Assembly: GCA_009760885.1 (NCBI GenBank)
Contig: CM019717.1
Span: forward strand, 51,793,366-51,857,365
DNA: 64,000 bases
Source of the DNA: Achatina immaculata
Taxonomy: Eukaryota > Mollusca > Gastropoda > Stylommatophora > Achatinidae
Direction of reading: 5' to 3'
The translations under genes and the position numbers were made by a program. The notes under the pieces were generated by a model, which searched no databases, was not told where the DNA came from, and was given only the letters and a program-made list of their open reading frames with translations. The stretch's first letter is position 1. Each line of letters opens with the position of its first letter. This document shows, piece after piece, positions 35,001 through 38,496 of the stretch.

Positions 35001-35528
35001 AAATCTCTATATTTCCATGACAGTTTGTATGAAAGATTTCTGGGCTATTAGGATCAGTTGTACCAGACTTAACATACAAAATCCTAATAAATACTGCCTT
35101 GCTGAATGTTTTATTATGCAGCTTCTACCGGTTTAAACTAGGATTTCTCACTGAAAACTATATGGCTCCATGGGGAGTAAGCCATGCCTGAAAGTTAAAT
35201 AAAGTTTTCTATAGTAATAGGGCTGGAGGCCGGGACGTGAGAGAAAATATTAATGCTAAACAGGGTGCCACACATAAAAACAGATTTAGAAACCCTAGAT
35301 TAAACTTGTCCATTTTCATGCAAAGCAAATTACAAGAATCCTACAAGACCTAGAAGCAATTTGTGCCTAAAGAACTGACCACATTCATAACAGAACATCA
35401 TCTCAGAAGTTTACCTGTGTGACCAATGGTTCTAATGTTTTTTCCACAGACTTAGTTCTGATCTCTAGATTTTTTGGGTCCCATCTGATCTGAAGGGAAC
35501 CATGGACTATCCCTGGGTGCATAGACAT
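3603..35528 (-). CDS. CTNNA: Alpha-catenin gene (17 coding exons, 3' end outside window)
   Basis: Encodes alpha-catenin, the cytoplasmic actin-binding adaptor that binds beta-catenin at cadherin junctions. Joining 17 exons with GT-AG borders gives 2,375 coding bases, matching vertebrate and insect alpha-catenins from the N-terminal WDPK..LEIRT segment through the beta-catenin-binding region, the vinculin-binding/M region (RPSLEER, ALMADSSCTRDDRRERIV) and into the actin-binding domain (KWDDSGNDII, QMCMIMMEMTDFTR, LQRIALYCHQLN). The family is about 900 residues; the final roughly 90-100 are not in the window, so the gene continues below position 1. It is alpha-catenin rather than alpha-catulin or vinculin, judged by the near-exact M-domain and C-terminal blocks. 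Phases agree at every junction except between the second and third coding exons, where a 3n+1 exon is missing. Introns contain LINEs, SINEs and a piggyBac-like element in both orientations. Low coordinates are the 3' end of the gene. Confidence 0.95.
3788..3808. repeat. (CT)n microsatellite
   Basis: An uninterrupted CT run in the last alpha-catenin intron of the window. Confidence 0.9.
3955..4305 (-). mobile_element. 5'-truncated RTE (BovB-like) LINE with target duplication
   Basis: Minus-strand reading encodes the C-terminal tail KITNKECRRRAGDTT...GRRSRGRPREMILD...IIANAGRHST, the same family as 58,648-58,968 and 20,000-20,332, and ends in a (GATGAT)n tail at its low-coordinate edge. It is flanked by a 10-bp duplication AAATGATCAA (3945-3954 and 4306-4315). 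3' microsatellite tails are typical of RTE elements. Confidence 0.9.
4335..4440 (-). CDS. CTNNA: Alpha-catenin coding exon 16
   Basis: 106 bases (1 + 35 codons): RGRGPLKNTMDVINAAKKIS, EHGTNLDKLATTIADQ. Acceptor gatctgtag, donor GATCAG|gtgtgc. A truncated RTE inserted only about 29 bases into the following intron. Confidence 0.94.
4930..5442. repeat. Minisatellite, about 42-51 bp unit, about 11 copies
   Basis: Units of the form GGTGAGAAAACAGAACTTAT-CCAACTTGTTNTTCAAACA-CATCATTACT. Length varies by small indels (presence of TTA or TTG, CTCC). Lies in the alpha-catenin intron between exons 16 and 15. Any long reading frame over it is produced by the repeat. Confidence 0.9.
5765..6442 (+). mobile_element. 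Non-autonomous piggyBac-like element, copy 1
   Basis: Bounded by TTAA (5761-5764 and 6443-6446). Terminal inverted repeats CTCTTCCCATGCCA at the left and, on the other strand at the right, CTCTTCCCGTGCCA. A second copy in the same orientation lies at 30,790-31,485 with most of the sequence alignable. Three internal GTAGATCTAGAC motifs occur. A short frame beginning MVKECLVTNDAEQEKGRET is closed early by a stop. Confidence 0.8.
6567..6822 (+). mobile_element. tRNA-derived SINE, copy 1
   Basis: A-box-like CGGCATAGTGGTTAATGTG and B-box-like GGTTCAAATCT (6620-6630), a body with the AGGACTATGG motif near the 3' end shared with other copies, and a T-rich tail. Flanking duplication TTTTTCTGATA (6556-6566, 6823-6833). 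Diverged from the youngest copy at 43,724. Confidence 0.75.
6879..7104 (-). CDS. CTNNA: Alpha-catenin coding exon 15 (actin-binding domain)
   Basis: 226 bases (2 + 74 codons + 2): SVADHDDYYGRSDRALMRQL, PEEEREVIQKQVEQFRMEKA, EVAKWDDSGNDIIVLAKQMC, MIMMEMTDFT plus a split Arg. Start of the actin-binding five-helix bundle. Acceptor aatttttcag, donor ACTAG|gtagga. A SINE ends 56 bases past the donor, in the following intron. Confidence 0.95.
7270..7690 (+). mobile_element. Decayed RTE reverse-transcriptase fragment
   Basis: Broken plus-strand frames contain NEIRKTLKWM and DDPDIEKVSNLLNMIYNAG, resembling the pre-palm segment (..I..L.N.IY..G..P) of RTE reverse transcriptases. A 25-bp, four-copy tandem repeat (about 7,403-7,498) interrupts it. 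Low-resolution call. Confidence 0.45.
7403..7498. repeat. 25-bp tandem repeat, 4 copies
   Basis: ACAACATTACAAGGGAGATG-GTCAG units, nearly identical, sitting within an RTE remnant in the alpha-catenin intron between exons 15 and 14. Confidence 0.85.
7905..7962 (-). CDS. CTNNA: Alpha-catenin coding exon 14 (acidic linker)
   Basis: 58 bases (19 codons + 1): ADFDESDSEDFEEEYTYAQ. It matches the DD.DFE.ED linker of the family in character. Acceptor catttcag, donor CTCAGT|gtaagt, a perfect donor that fixes the phase. A small, weakly conserved exon, placed by phase and acidic content. Confidence 0.85.
7963..8922. other. Alpha-catenin intron, nothing recognised
   Basis: AT-rich sequence with a poly-A run near 8,140 and no coding or repeat signal I can support. 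Confidence 0.6.
8923..9074 (-). CDS. CTNNA: Alpha-catenin coding exon 13
   Basis: 152 bases (2 + 50 codons), IMPNFAEKVEVAVDALNSNP then DENEFIEASRLVYDGVRDIR and QAVLMSG. Acceptor tctgctctcag, donor AGTGGG|gtaagg. The vertebrate extension with RTPEELDD after AVLM is absent; the next exon continues directly with an acidic stretch. Confidence 0.93.
9192..9340 (-). other. Open reading segment of unknown nature in an alpha-catenin intron
   Basis: After a plausible acceptor (ttggcatccag) the minus strand is open for 48 codons (ARQWNVFMVAVKLESYVKNV, PHDYNPISLTEVAQELVSRS, TAGRRRRS) and ends in TGA. Codon content looks protein-like, but it matches no alpha-catenin segment I know and no transposon domain I recognise. 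It lies between exons 12 and 13. Could be an alternative terminal exon, a pseudogene scrap or chance. Confidence 0.25.
9375..10232. other. Alpha-catenin intron, nothing recognised
   Basis: AT-rich, with a short (CA)-rich stretch near 9,795-9,817. No gene or mobile element supported. Confidence 0.6.
10233..10433 (-). CDS. CTNNA: Alpha-catenin coding exon 12
   Basis: 201 bases (2 + 66 codons + 1): ENHILEDVNKCVIALQE, AGAIRGRSARVCHVV, AEMDNYEPGQYTDRVMEAVV, MLRDQ. Acceptor tttaaacag, donor ATCAAA|gtaaat. This is the linker helix region leading into the actin-binding domain. Confidence 0.94.
10852..11008 (-). CDS. CTNNA: Alpha-catenin coding exon 11
   Basis: 157 bases: 52 codons (VINAARVLAARPRSKAAQEN, MDVFKDAWEKQVRLLTEAVD, DITTIHDFLAVS) plus one base of a split codon. 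Acceptor cattgtcag, donor TTTCGG|gtcagt. The split G is completed by AG in the next exon to give Glu, as in the family sequence AVSENHILEDV. Confidence 0.94.
11507..11599 (-). CDS. CTNNA: Alpha-catenin coding exon 10
   Basis: 31 codons, VANLACSMSNNEDGVKLVRM and AASEIENLCPQ, phase 0/0, acceptor atcctcag, donor CCGCAG|gtaata. Nearly invariant block of the family's M domain. Confidence 0.94.
11600..12360. other. Alpha-catenin intron, nothing recognised
   Basis: Poly-A/poly-G run near 11,648-11,675; otherwise unremarkable up to the 40-bp array. Confidence 0.55.
12362..12877 (-). repeat. 40-bp minisatellite derived from an exon-donor junction
   Basis: The anchor CATGCTCCATGAA and close variants recur at 12865, 12825, 12785, 12745, 12705, 12664, 12624, 12584, 12544 and 12505, i.e. 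every 39-41 bases, with looser copies at 12452, 12405 and 12366. The rightmost unit is the 3' end of alpha-catenin coding exon 9 plus its donor. Most intronic units keep a GTAAG or GTAAC donor-like sequence on the gene strand. Confidence 0.9.
12848..13000 (-). CDS. CTNNA: Alpha-catenin coding exon 9
   Basis: 51 codons, LRKAVVDHVSDTFLETSVPL then LVLIEAAKAGDENGVEEYAQ and VFMEHASKLVE, phase 0/0. Acceptor aatttcag, donor GTGGAG|gtaagc. The last 27 or so bases of this exon plus the donor are the founder of a 40-bp tandem array in the following intron. Confidence 0.94.
13040..14231 (+). mobile_element. RTE LINE A, endonuclease half (pseudogene)
   Basis: Encodes IIQIYAPTSAAEEE, LLIIGDFNAKIG, MIANTLFR and LYTWTSPDG, the signature blocks of an RTE/BovB apurinic-type endonuclease, followed by a linker with frameshifts and stops. 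The 5' end is truncated and the element is cut at 14,240 by a composite repeat. No reverse-transcriptase core follows directly. Interrupted by a stop after NTLFR and at least one frameshift. Confidence 0.85.
14241..15611 (-). mobile_element. GAA-tailed composite repeat, copy 1
   Basis: About 1.37 kb, minus orientation, with its (GAA)n tail at the low edge (TTCTTCTTCTTCTTCG). Flanked by GTGAAAGTC (14232-14240 and 15612-15620). Internally modular: two ~230-bp modules with CTCCTCCCGG, several ~115-bp modules with the hairpin ACCTCTGCTCTAGAGGT and CCTAAACCGGC, three ~95-bp modules with GGTGAGAAAGTCCAAC, then a 3' stem-loop. No protein-coding region is evident. Confidence 0.88.
16694..18502 (+). 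pseudogene. RTE LINE B reverse transcriptase (one in-frame stop)
   Basis: One frame runs from 16,694 to 18,502 with a single internal stop, TAA at 17948-17950, between ..GKYQPIK and GCVLSPD. It carries the linker region, fingers, palm with FIDYTKAFD and the catalytic YADD (about 18061-18072), and the thumb. The family's protein would continue into the KITNEE.. tail interrupted by the composite repeat. Motif HRTISLMSH of related elements reads HQTISLSCH here. Confidence 0.85.
18556..20040 (+). mobile_element. GAA-tailed composite repeat, copy 2 (inside RTE LINE B)
   Basis: About 1.49 kb, flanked by AACTAATGAAGA (18544-18555 and 20041-20052), which is LINE B coding sequence. Tail CGAAGAAGAAGAAGAAG. 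Its first ~150 bases (18,556-18,708) are not shared with the other copies; from ACGTTTGGTAGCTCATCTGC onwards it aligns with copy 1. The insertion post-dates LINE B. Confidence 0.92.
20338..20870 (+). mobile_element. LINE 3' fragment (same family as 47,750-48,690)
   Basis: Begins ATCACTCTTCAAAAAATAAA directly after the LINE B tail and aligns with the minus strand of the 47.75-48.3 kb element through GAGGAACAGACA, CTTTCCCATTGCAACATATG and the GKRKRGRPR tail. Many stops. LINE B may have inserted into this element; the 5' partner could be LINE A at 13,040. Confidence 0.7.
21010..21245 (+). mobile_element. LINE 3'-end fragment
   Basis: Plus strand reads GRPKYTWRRTTERMLSNRGL then TWANAEKKAKDRHLWKTLAE and PPCGVGT, a C-terminal tail of a non-LTR retrotransposon, followed by an (AG)n run. 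5'-truncated. Confidence 0.65.
21652..21732 (-). CDS. CTNNA: Alpha-catenin coding exon 8
   Basis: 27 codons, AGRKEPSEELDQAIDNMTKK then TKDLRRQ, phase 0/0; acceptor tgcattag, donor GGCAG|gtcagt. The intron upstream of it (21,733-26,101) holds a full-length RTE, and the intron downstream (13,001-21,651) holds a stack of nested elements. Confidence 0.93.
22010..25829 (-). mobile_element. RTE-like LINE C, full length with nested insertion
   Basis: Minus strand, flanked by AGAAGAGTA (22001-22009, 25830-25838) and ending at the low edge in a GATGATGATGACGATG tail. The 5' leader is at 25.6-25.83 kb; endonuclease fragment LNLLGLSGVRWTGSRKI near 25.45 kb; reverse-transcriptase blocks EEQAGFRKGGSCAYQIF and PLYINFVDFEKAFDSIHHPS near 23.0-23.2 kb; tail KKRKKGRPLGTWRCTI. 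Multiple frameshifts. Without the nested I/Nimb-like fragment it is about 3.07 kb. Confidence 0.85.
24337..25074 (+). mobile_element. I/Nimb-like LINE 3' fragment (RNase H), copy 2
   Basis: Inserted in antisense into LINE C, flanked by ATTCCTTGATCCT (24324-24336 and 25075-25087). Encodes RNase H blocks NNCDAEVRAIIAAVEKL, VILTDARSVLEALQ, WIPSHCGIPGNEKADHLAKE, and a CxC.......HILQNC motif, then a CGAAC(GAA)n tail. By eye only about 20 differences from 51,049-51,775, so a young insertion. One TGA at 24,817 interrupts it. Confidence 0.92.
26102..26305 (-). CDS. CTNNA: Alpha-catenin coding exon 7 (M-domain core)
   Basis: 68 codons from RKIIMDPLTYNE through RPSLEERVESIISGAALMAD and RRERIVQECNAVRQALQDLL to EYMNN. 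In vertebrates this segment belongs to the force-sensitive vinculin-binding bundle. Phase 0/0, acceptor catttag, donor AATAAT|gtgagc. Confidence 0.94.
26603..26776 (-). CDS. CTNNA: Alpha-catenin coding exon 6
   Basis: 58 codons beginning VYVRHPELAAARSNRDYAYK and ending GELAEALNELD, phase 0/0. It covers the hinge to the M domain, including DAVNAISDAAQAT and a short loop of variable sequence. Acceptor gatgtcag, donor CTTGAT|gtaata. Confidence 0.92.
27395..27605 (+). mobile_element. Decayed RTE 3'-end fragment
   Basis: Broken plus-strand frames retain KFLGHEIF, GGRPKERISQRTDRLA and a final ANAI..KAHN, resembling the GH...GR.R.R.....L..W......ANA tail of RTE elements. Heavily mutated. Confidence 0.5.
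28002..28091 (-). CDS. CTNNA: Alpha-catenin coding exon 5
   Basis: 30 codons, DLKDPRRKDELAAARATLKK followed by NSMMLLTASK, phase 0/0. Acceptor acaattcag, donor TCAAAA|gtaagc. Matches the family block ELKD....LAAARG.L.K...L.TAS. Confidence 0.92.
28716..28845. repeat. About 26-bp degenerate tandem repeat
   Basis: GGCATYAGAGTCAAGATCAA-CAGAT units, five to six degenerate copies, in the intron between coding exons 5 and 4. Earlier, looser copies begin near 28,636. Confidence 0.75.
28997..29264 (+). mobile_element. tRNA-derived SINE, copy 2
   Basis: A box in GTGTAGTGGTTAGTGCACTT; weak B box; body shares GGGTACCTGGGG, GGCAGCAAGG, CCCTACCTCA and CCTATGGCATGAAAATGCTA with the copy at 43,724, ending in T6. 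Flanked by TCACGAAAGTA / TCATGAAAGTA (28986-28996, 29265-29275). Confidence 0.85.
29466..30540 (+). mobile_element. GAA-tailed composite repeat, copy 3 (5'-truncated)
   Basis: Flanked by GCAACTGTTA (29456-29465 and 30541-30550). It starts inside the second ~230-bp module (CTGCTGGCGAGACTCTTCGA) and runs to CGAACGAAGAAGAAGAAGAA. The 3' stem-loop region is shortened compared with copies 1, 2 and 4. Confidence 0.92.
30790..31485 (+). mobile_element. Non-autonomous piggyBac-like element, copy 2
   Basis: Bounded by TTAA (30786-30789, 31486-31489) with inverted termini CTCATCCCATGCCA and CTCTTCCCGTGCCA. Same internal layout as 5,765-6,442, including three GTAGATCTAGAC-like motifs. The short frame starting MVKESLVTKDAEQEKGRETS runs 56 codons here with an acidic FDDVDRGMD segment, compatible with a relic of a transposase N-terminus (inference). 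Confidence 0.8.
31857..31976 (-). CDS. CTNNA: Alpha-catenin coding exon 4
   Basis: 40 codons, VEGDLDRIKNATSQQELEDG...DLAARRQA, phase 0/0. Acceptor caatgtttcag, donor CAGGCA|gtgagt. It corresponds to the VED..KL.NA segment that follows the LLILADM helix in the family. Confidence 0.92.
32038..32069. repeat. (TA)n microsatellite
   Basis: About 15 uninterrupted TA units in the intron upstream of coding exon 4, next to a TG-rich stretch. Confidence 0.9.
32667..32833 (-). CDS. CTNNA: Alpha-catenin coding exon 3
   Basis: 167 bases: two bases completing a split codon, then 55 codons including EFAADPCSSAKRG, RAARALLSAVTRLLILADM and VDVYLLLKSLHT, the most conserved part of the N-terminal domain. Acceptor ccttcag, donor ACACG|gtcagt. 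The incoming phase needs a preceding exon ending with one extra base, but coding exon 2 ends in phase 0; see the finding on the missing small exon. Confidence 0.93.
32987..33438 (-). mobile_element. 5'-truncated LINE with 13-bp target duplication
   Basis: Minus strand encodes SRKWKWNGHTLRKPDTNIAR, QALTWNPQGNRKRGS, TWKEAENNSKNRDGWRAFIH, GLCSQGSERR, the tail of a non-LTR element, ending in (GAT)n. Flanked by TTGTTCTGTATTT (32974-32986, 33439-33451). The target itself lies in a local tandem duplication (ATGATTTTGTTCTGTA and AGGTCATAATTTTAAACT repeat on both sides). Confidence 0.9.
33780..34075 (+). mobile_element. LINE 3'-end fragment (same family as 212-450)
   Basis: VGHVMRRNNQRLLKQAIKWS, TTGRRKRG, then TSLDEVEKLTENRKTWQTTM and ALCNV, with one stop (TGA for CGA). 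Lies in the intron between coding exons 2 and 3. Confidence 0.75.
34125..34263 (+). mobile_element. I/Nimb-like LINE extreme 3' end
   Basis: About 140 bases that match the end of the element at 545-1222 (KLFG.NE....AAFVKES.TDVS), ending in GAAGGTGAAGAAAG. Probably a short 5'-truncated insertion. Confidence 0.55.
34377..34520 (-). CDS. CTNNA: Alpha-catenin coding exon 2
   Basis: 48 codons, phase 0 on both sides: VTTLVNQNGPS, a basic RKKGRSKKAHVL stretch, then the helix ATENFIIQGEQIAHDFPE. This is the beginning of the beta-catenin-binding/dimerisation region. Acceptor ttttggcag, donor CCTGAG|gttgga. The donor is unusual at +3 to +5 but an in-frame stop follows soon after, so splicing here is required. 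Confidence 0.92.
34521..35414. other. First coding intron of alpha-catenin, nothing recognised
   Basis: About 0.9 kb of apparently unique sequence; no element or exon supported. Confidence 0.55.
35415..35528 (-). CDS. CTNNA: Alpha-catenin coding exon 1 (start codon)
   Basis: 38 codons beginning MSMHPGIVHG and containing the N-terminal signature WDPKNLEIRT and LEPLVTQ. The ATG (35528-35526) has G at -3, and an in-frame TGA lies 24 bases upstream. The donor reads CACACAG|gtaaac. The acceptor is either tttcag two bases before the ATG or tttatag a little further upstream; both leave the protein unchanged. Ends in phase 0. Confidence 0.93.
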
Positions 35529-35714
35529 CACTGAAAACACTTGCTTGTGTCAGCCTATAAATATATATGGTAAACTGTTTAATTAATAAGTACATGTGTT
35601 TGATACAGATGTCAGAGGACTACACAAAATCAATGATAAATAAAAGTGTATGGTTCAGTTTTACAAAAAAGATAGGAAGACTGACGAAAGCGGGCAGAAA
35701 CATGAATGACAAAG

Positions 35715-35736
35715 GACAGTGGCCATGGAAGTCGGA

Positions 35737-35772
<36 letters not shown>

Positions 35773-35774
35773 TC
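35715..35774 (+). pseudogene. 28S rRNA fragment (large-subunit rRNA, retrotransposed)
   Basis: Reads GACAGTGGCCATGGAAGTCG followed by CTAAGGAGTGTGTAACAACT and CACCTGCCGAATC, the highly conserved 28S segment around GGCCATGGAAGTCGGAATCC in eukaryotes, with about two mismatches. Sense orientation relative to the element. It stops exactly where the composite repeat begins and is inside the target duplications, so it arrived as part of the inserted cDNA. Confidence 0.9.
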
Positions 35775-37084
35775 CGCTGTTGGCGAGATCTTCGGCTGCC
35801 ATGCGTGGAGTGGTGCTCCTCCCGGCCAATGAAGAAATTTGCAAATGGGGTTGCCGCGCAGCATCACTGCGGAAAAGGTGGTAGAAAGGATAAAGCGAAG
35901 CAGGCAGTCAAATCGCGGCACCTCTGGTCTGGAGGTCGGCCACGTCCTGAGTGCAGTCATATCGGGTGAAATGCATGAACCGGCTTGTCCCAGAGGTTAA
36001 GACACTGCTGGCTTGACTCTTCAAATGCCGTGCGTGGAGTGAGGCTCCTCCCGGTTGAGGAAGTAAATGCGGAAAAGAAATAAAGGTTGCTGTGCGGCGC
36101 CGATGGGAAAAGGCGGTGGAAAGTGAAGTTTAACTGGTATGTCCAGTAGTATCGCTGCGAGAGCTATACCACAGCACCTCTGCTCTAGAGGCTGCCCACG
36201 TCCGAAATACACCTACACTGGTGAAATATGCCTAAACCGGCACACACCAGGGGTGGAACTTGATGGCTAGACATGTCATGCCACCTCCGCTCTAGAGGTC
36301 GGTAACGCCTGATAAACACCCATACTGGTGAATTTTGCCTAAACCGGCTCATACCAGGGGTGAATCCTGAAGGCTATGCATGTCACAGTACCTCTGTCCT
36401 AGAGGTCGGTCCCGTCCCAAACACGCCCATACTGGGATAATGCCTAAACCAGCTCAACCCAGGGGTAGAAGTCACTAGTGGCGAGGATTCGTCCTGGACA
36501 AAAGCTCCATCCTGGTCACAACTAGGAAGGGTAGCGGCCATGACCGCAAAATGCTGAAGTCGGAGACACTGGACCAGGGAAGTCTAGATAGGCAACCACC
36601 TCTCACCCGGCGGGGATGTTTGCGTATCCTAATCACGCTGAGGTTTTCCGGTGAGAAAGTCCAACCCTGGACTGGATGGGCAACCACCTCTCACCCAGCG
36701 GTGATACACGGGTATCTCAAAATACGTCGAGGTTTTCCGGTGAGAAAGTCCAACTCTGGCCTGGGTGGGCTACCGCCTCTCACCCAGTGGGGATGCACTG
36801 ATATCCTAAACACGTCGAGGTCTTCCGGTGAGAAAGTCCAACCCTAGACTAAACTGGTGCAATGAAAACCATGGTGTCACGCAATCCCGCTTCCGAGACC
36901 CACCAAGAATACAGGCTAAAGCACTGTGATACTCTGAACCCCTTGTGGTCCTCTCGTGGATCTCGTGTGGTCTATTTTGGACCACACAGGGGACCACGGG
37001 ACCTAACGAGGACTACAGGCGTGAGTTCAGTAGGTTCACAGTGCGGTTTTTGGTGGTAGAAGTGAACAAAGAAGAAGAAGAAGA
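35715..37084 (+). mobile_element. GAA-tailed composite repeat, copy 4, with 28S rRNA 5' fusion
   Basis: Flanked by ATGAATGACAAAG (35702-35714 and 37085-37097). The first 60 bases (35715-35774) are 28S rRNA; from 35,775 (CGCTGTTGGCGAGATCTTC) the sequence is the composite repeat, with all modules, ending in AAAGAAGAAGAAGAAG. It lies in the 5' UTR intron of alpha-catenin. Confidence 0.93.
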
Positions 37085-37097
37085 ATGAATGACAAAG

Positions 37098-37837
37098 TAA
37101 GATGAGCACACATAAATGAAGAACATACAACAATCCAATTTTTTTTGGCAAAAGTCGTTTCAAGGAGCACATATAAAAACAACACATCAAATAAAAACAC
37201 ACACAAAATAGATAAAAAAAAATAAACACTTAGCTTTTAGCTCTTCTCCTTTTAAGAAATACGGGCACATAATGAAAAAAGCTGTGTTTATATCTGTTGT
37301 GTTGTTTTGTGTATATGATCCTTGAAAAAGGTTTTTGTCAAAATATTGGGCAGTTGTTTGTTCCTCATTTATATCTACTCATCTTACTTTCTGCTGCGAT
37401 TCTTGTTTCTGCCCACTTTCCTCACTCTTTCTATCTTTGTGTAAAACTGAACCATACACCTTAACTGCCTTTACTACTGGAATCAGTTTTACCGCAGCCG
37501 TCATTTCCCTTATAATCAAGGATAATAATTTATCTGCAAGAAAACAGCTTCTTCAATAATAAGTTTTCATAATAATTGTTAGTAATAACAACCGTGAACT
37601 TTTAGTAACCATAAGATGATTAGAATTCTGACTATCGATTTTGAACATCTTTCATAACTTCTAGAGATACACCTGTGTGATTACGTTGTTTTATATCTGG
37701 CGATTTACCTATCTTCATGTCTATAAGCTTTTCTGTTTCTTGTTTCCTTCTTTGCCGTATTTCATTTATTCTTTTAGTTCATACAGATAACGCCAACTTG
37801 TATAAACTTACATCAATGAAGACAGCATAGGACTCAC
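37098..37837. other. 5' UTR intron of alpha-catenin, unique part
   Basis: AT-rich, no recognisable element between the composite repeat and the first exon. Confidence 0.6.
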
Positions 37838-37945
37838 CTTTATCTTATTGTCAGTTTGGTTCTCTCACCTAATGGCCGAAATACAAGCGCTACTTCCGCC
37901 TTCCGGTTATTTGGGCAGGTTTATGTTACGGGGCGCCGCCCCGTT
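37838..37945 (-). promoter_or_regulatory. CTNNA: Alpha-catenin promoter and non-coding first exon
   Basis: A short GC-rich island in AT-rich surroundings. On the minus strand it reads through a GC palindrome (37930-37943), two ETS-type CCGGAAG/CGGAAGT cores (37892-37906), then a transcribed stretch ending in a strong donor (AAG|gtgagtcc, exon edge 37838). No TATA box is seen. A TATA-less, ETS-rich core is typical of housekeeping genes. The start point is inferred to lie near 37,880-37,930. The first in-frame ATG is 2.3 kb away in the next exon, so this exon is non-coding. Confidence 0.6.
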
Positions 37946-37949
37946 TAAC

Positions 37950-38496
37950 ATAGTTTCATTTTTTCATATTGAAGAGCATTTTATTTTATTGTAGTGGATC
38001 TTAACAGACTATACGATACTCATTTCGTAGTATGTTTTAAAGAGAAATTAAATTCTTGCTTTAAAGAAGATACACATTAACCTAAAATGTTCCCACTGAC
38101 ATATTCGTTCACATTATATAATCAGAGAGTGGTTTCAACTTTACCTTTTTTTTTTTTTAAACGACGAAAACAGGCCGTGACCCGGTGGTACTGCAAACCG
38201 AGTCCACCCGTAACGAGACCGGGTCCACCCGTAACGAGGACCATACCCCCCGCATTCAATCTGCAGGGCAGTCCTCGGACATCTCGTTTGTTCCAAAATA
38301 ACAATCAAAGTGTATATACTACAGAGCGCAGAACTACACTTTGATCCAAAAGTTTTTGTTTCCTTTCATATCTGATCTATTGTCGTACCATGCTTGACAA
38401 ATTTTTAAAGAATACATTTAGTTAAGACTGAACCTTTAGTGGCTTCTACGGGAATGAAACCAAGAAAATGCCCATGAATATTGATATCACTTGGAT
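37950..38496. other. Upstream flank of alpha-catenin, nothing recognised
   Basis: Unique-looking DNA with a T-run at 38,146 and a short direct repeat (GTCCACCCGTAACGAG twice, near 38,201-38,240). No gene supported. Confidence 0.5.

Noticed and set aside
35715..35774. 28S rRNA fragment as an rRNA gene or R2-type target site
   Set aside because: Only about 60 bases, no flanking rDNA, and it lies within the target duplication of the composite repeat, so it is retrotransposed.
14468..36847. 98-codon frame (MLKSETLDQGSLDRQPPL..) kept in composite copies 1, 2 and 4
   Set aside because: Tempting as a conserved protein, but it runs through the three 95-bp modules, is lost in copies 3 and 5, and the differences show no excess at third codon positions by eye. 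Recent common origin explains it.
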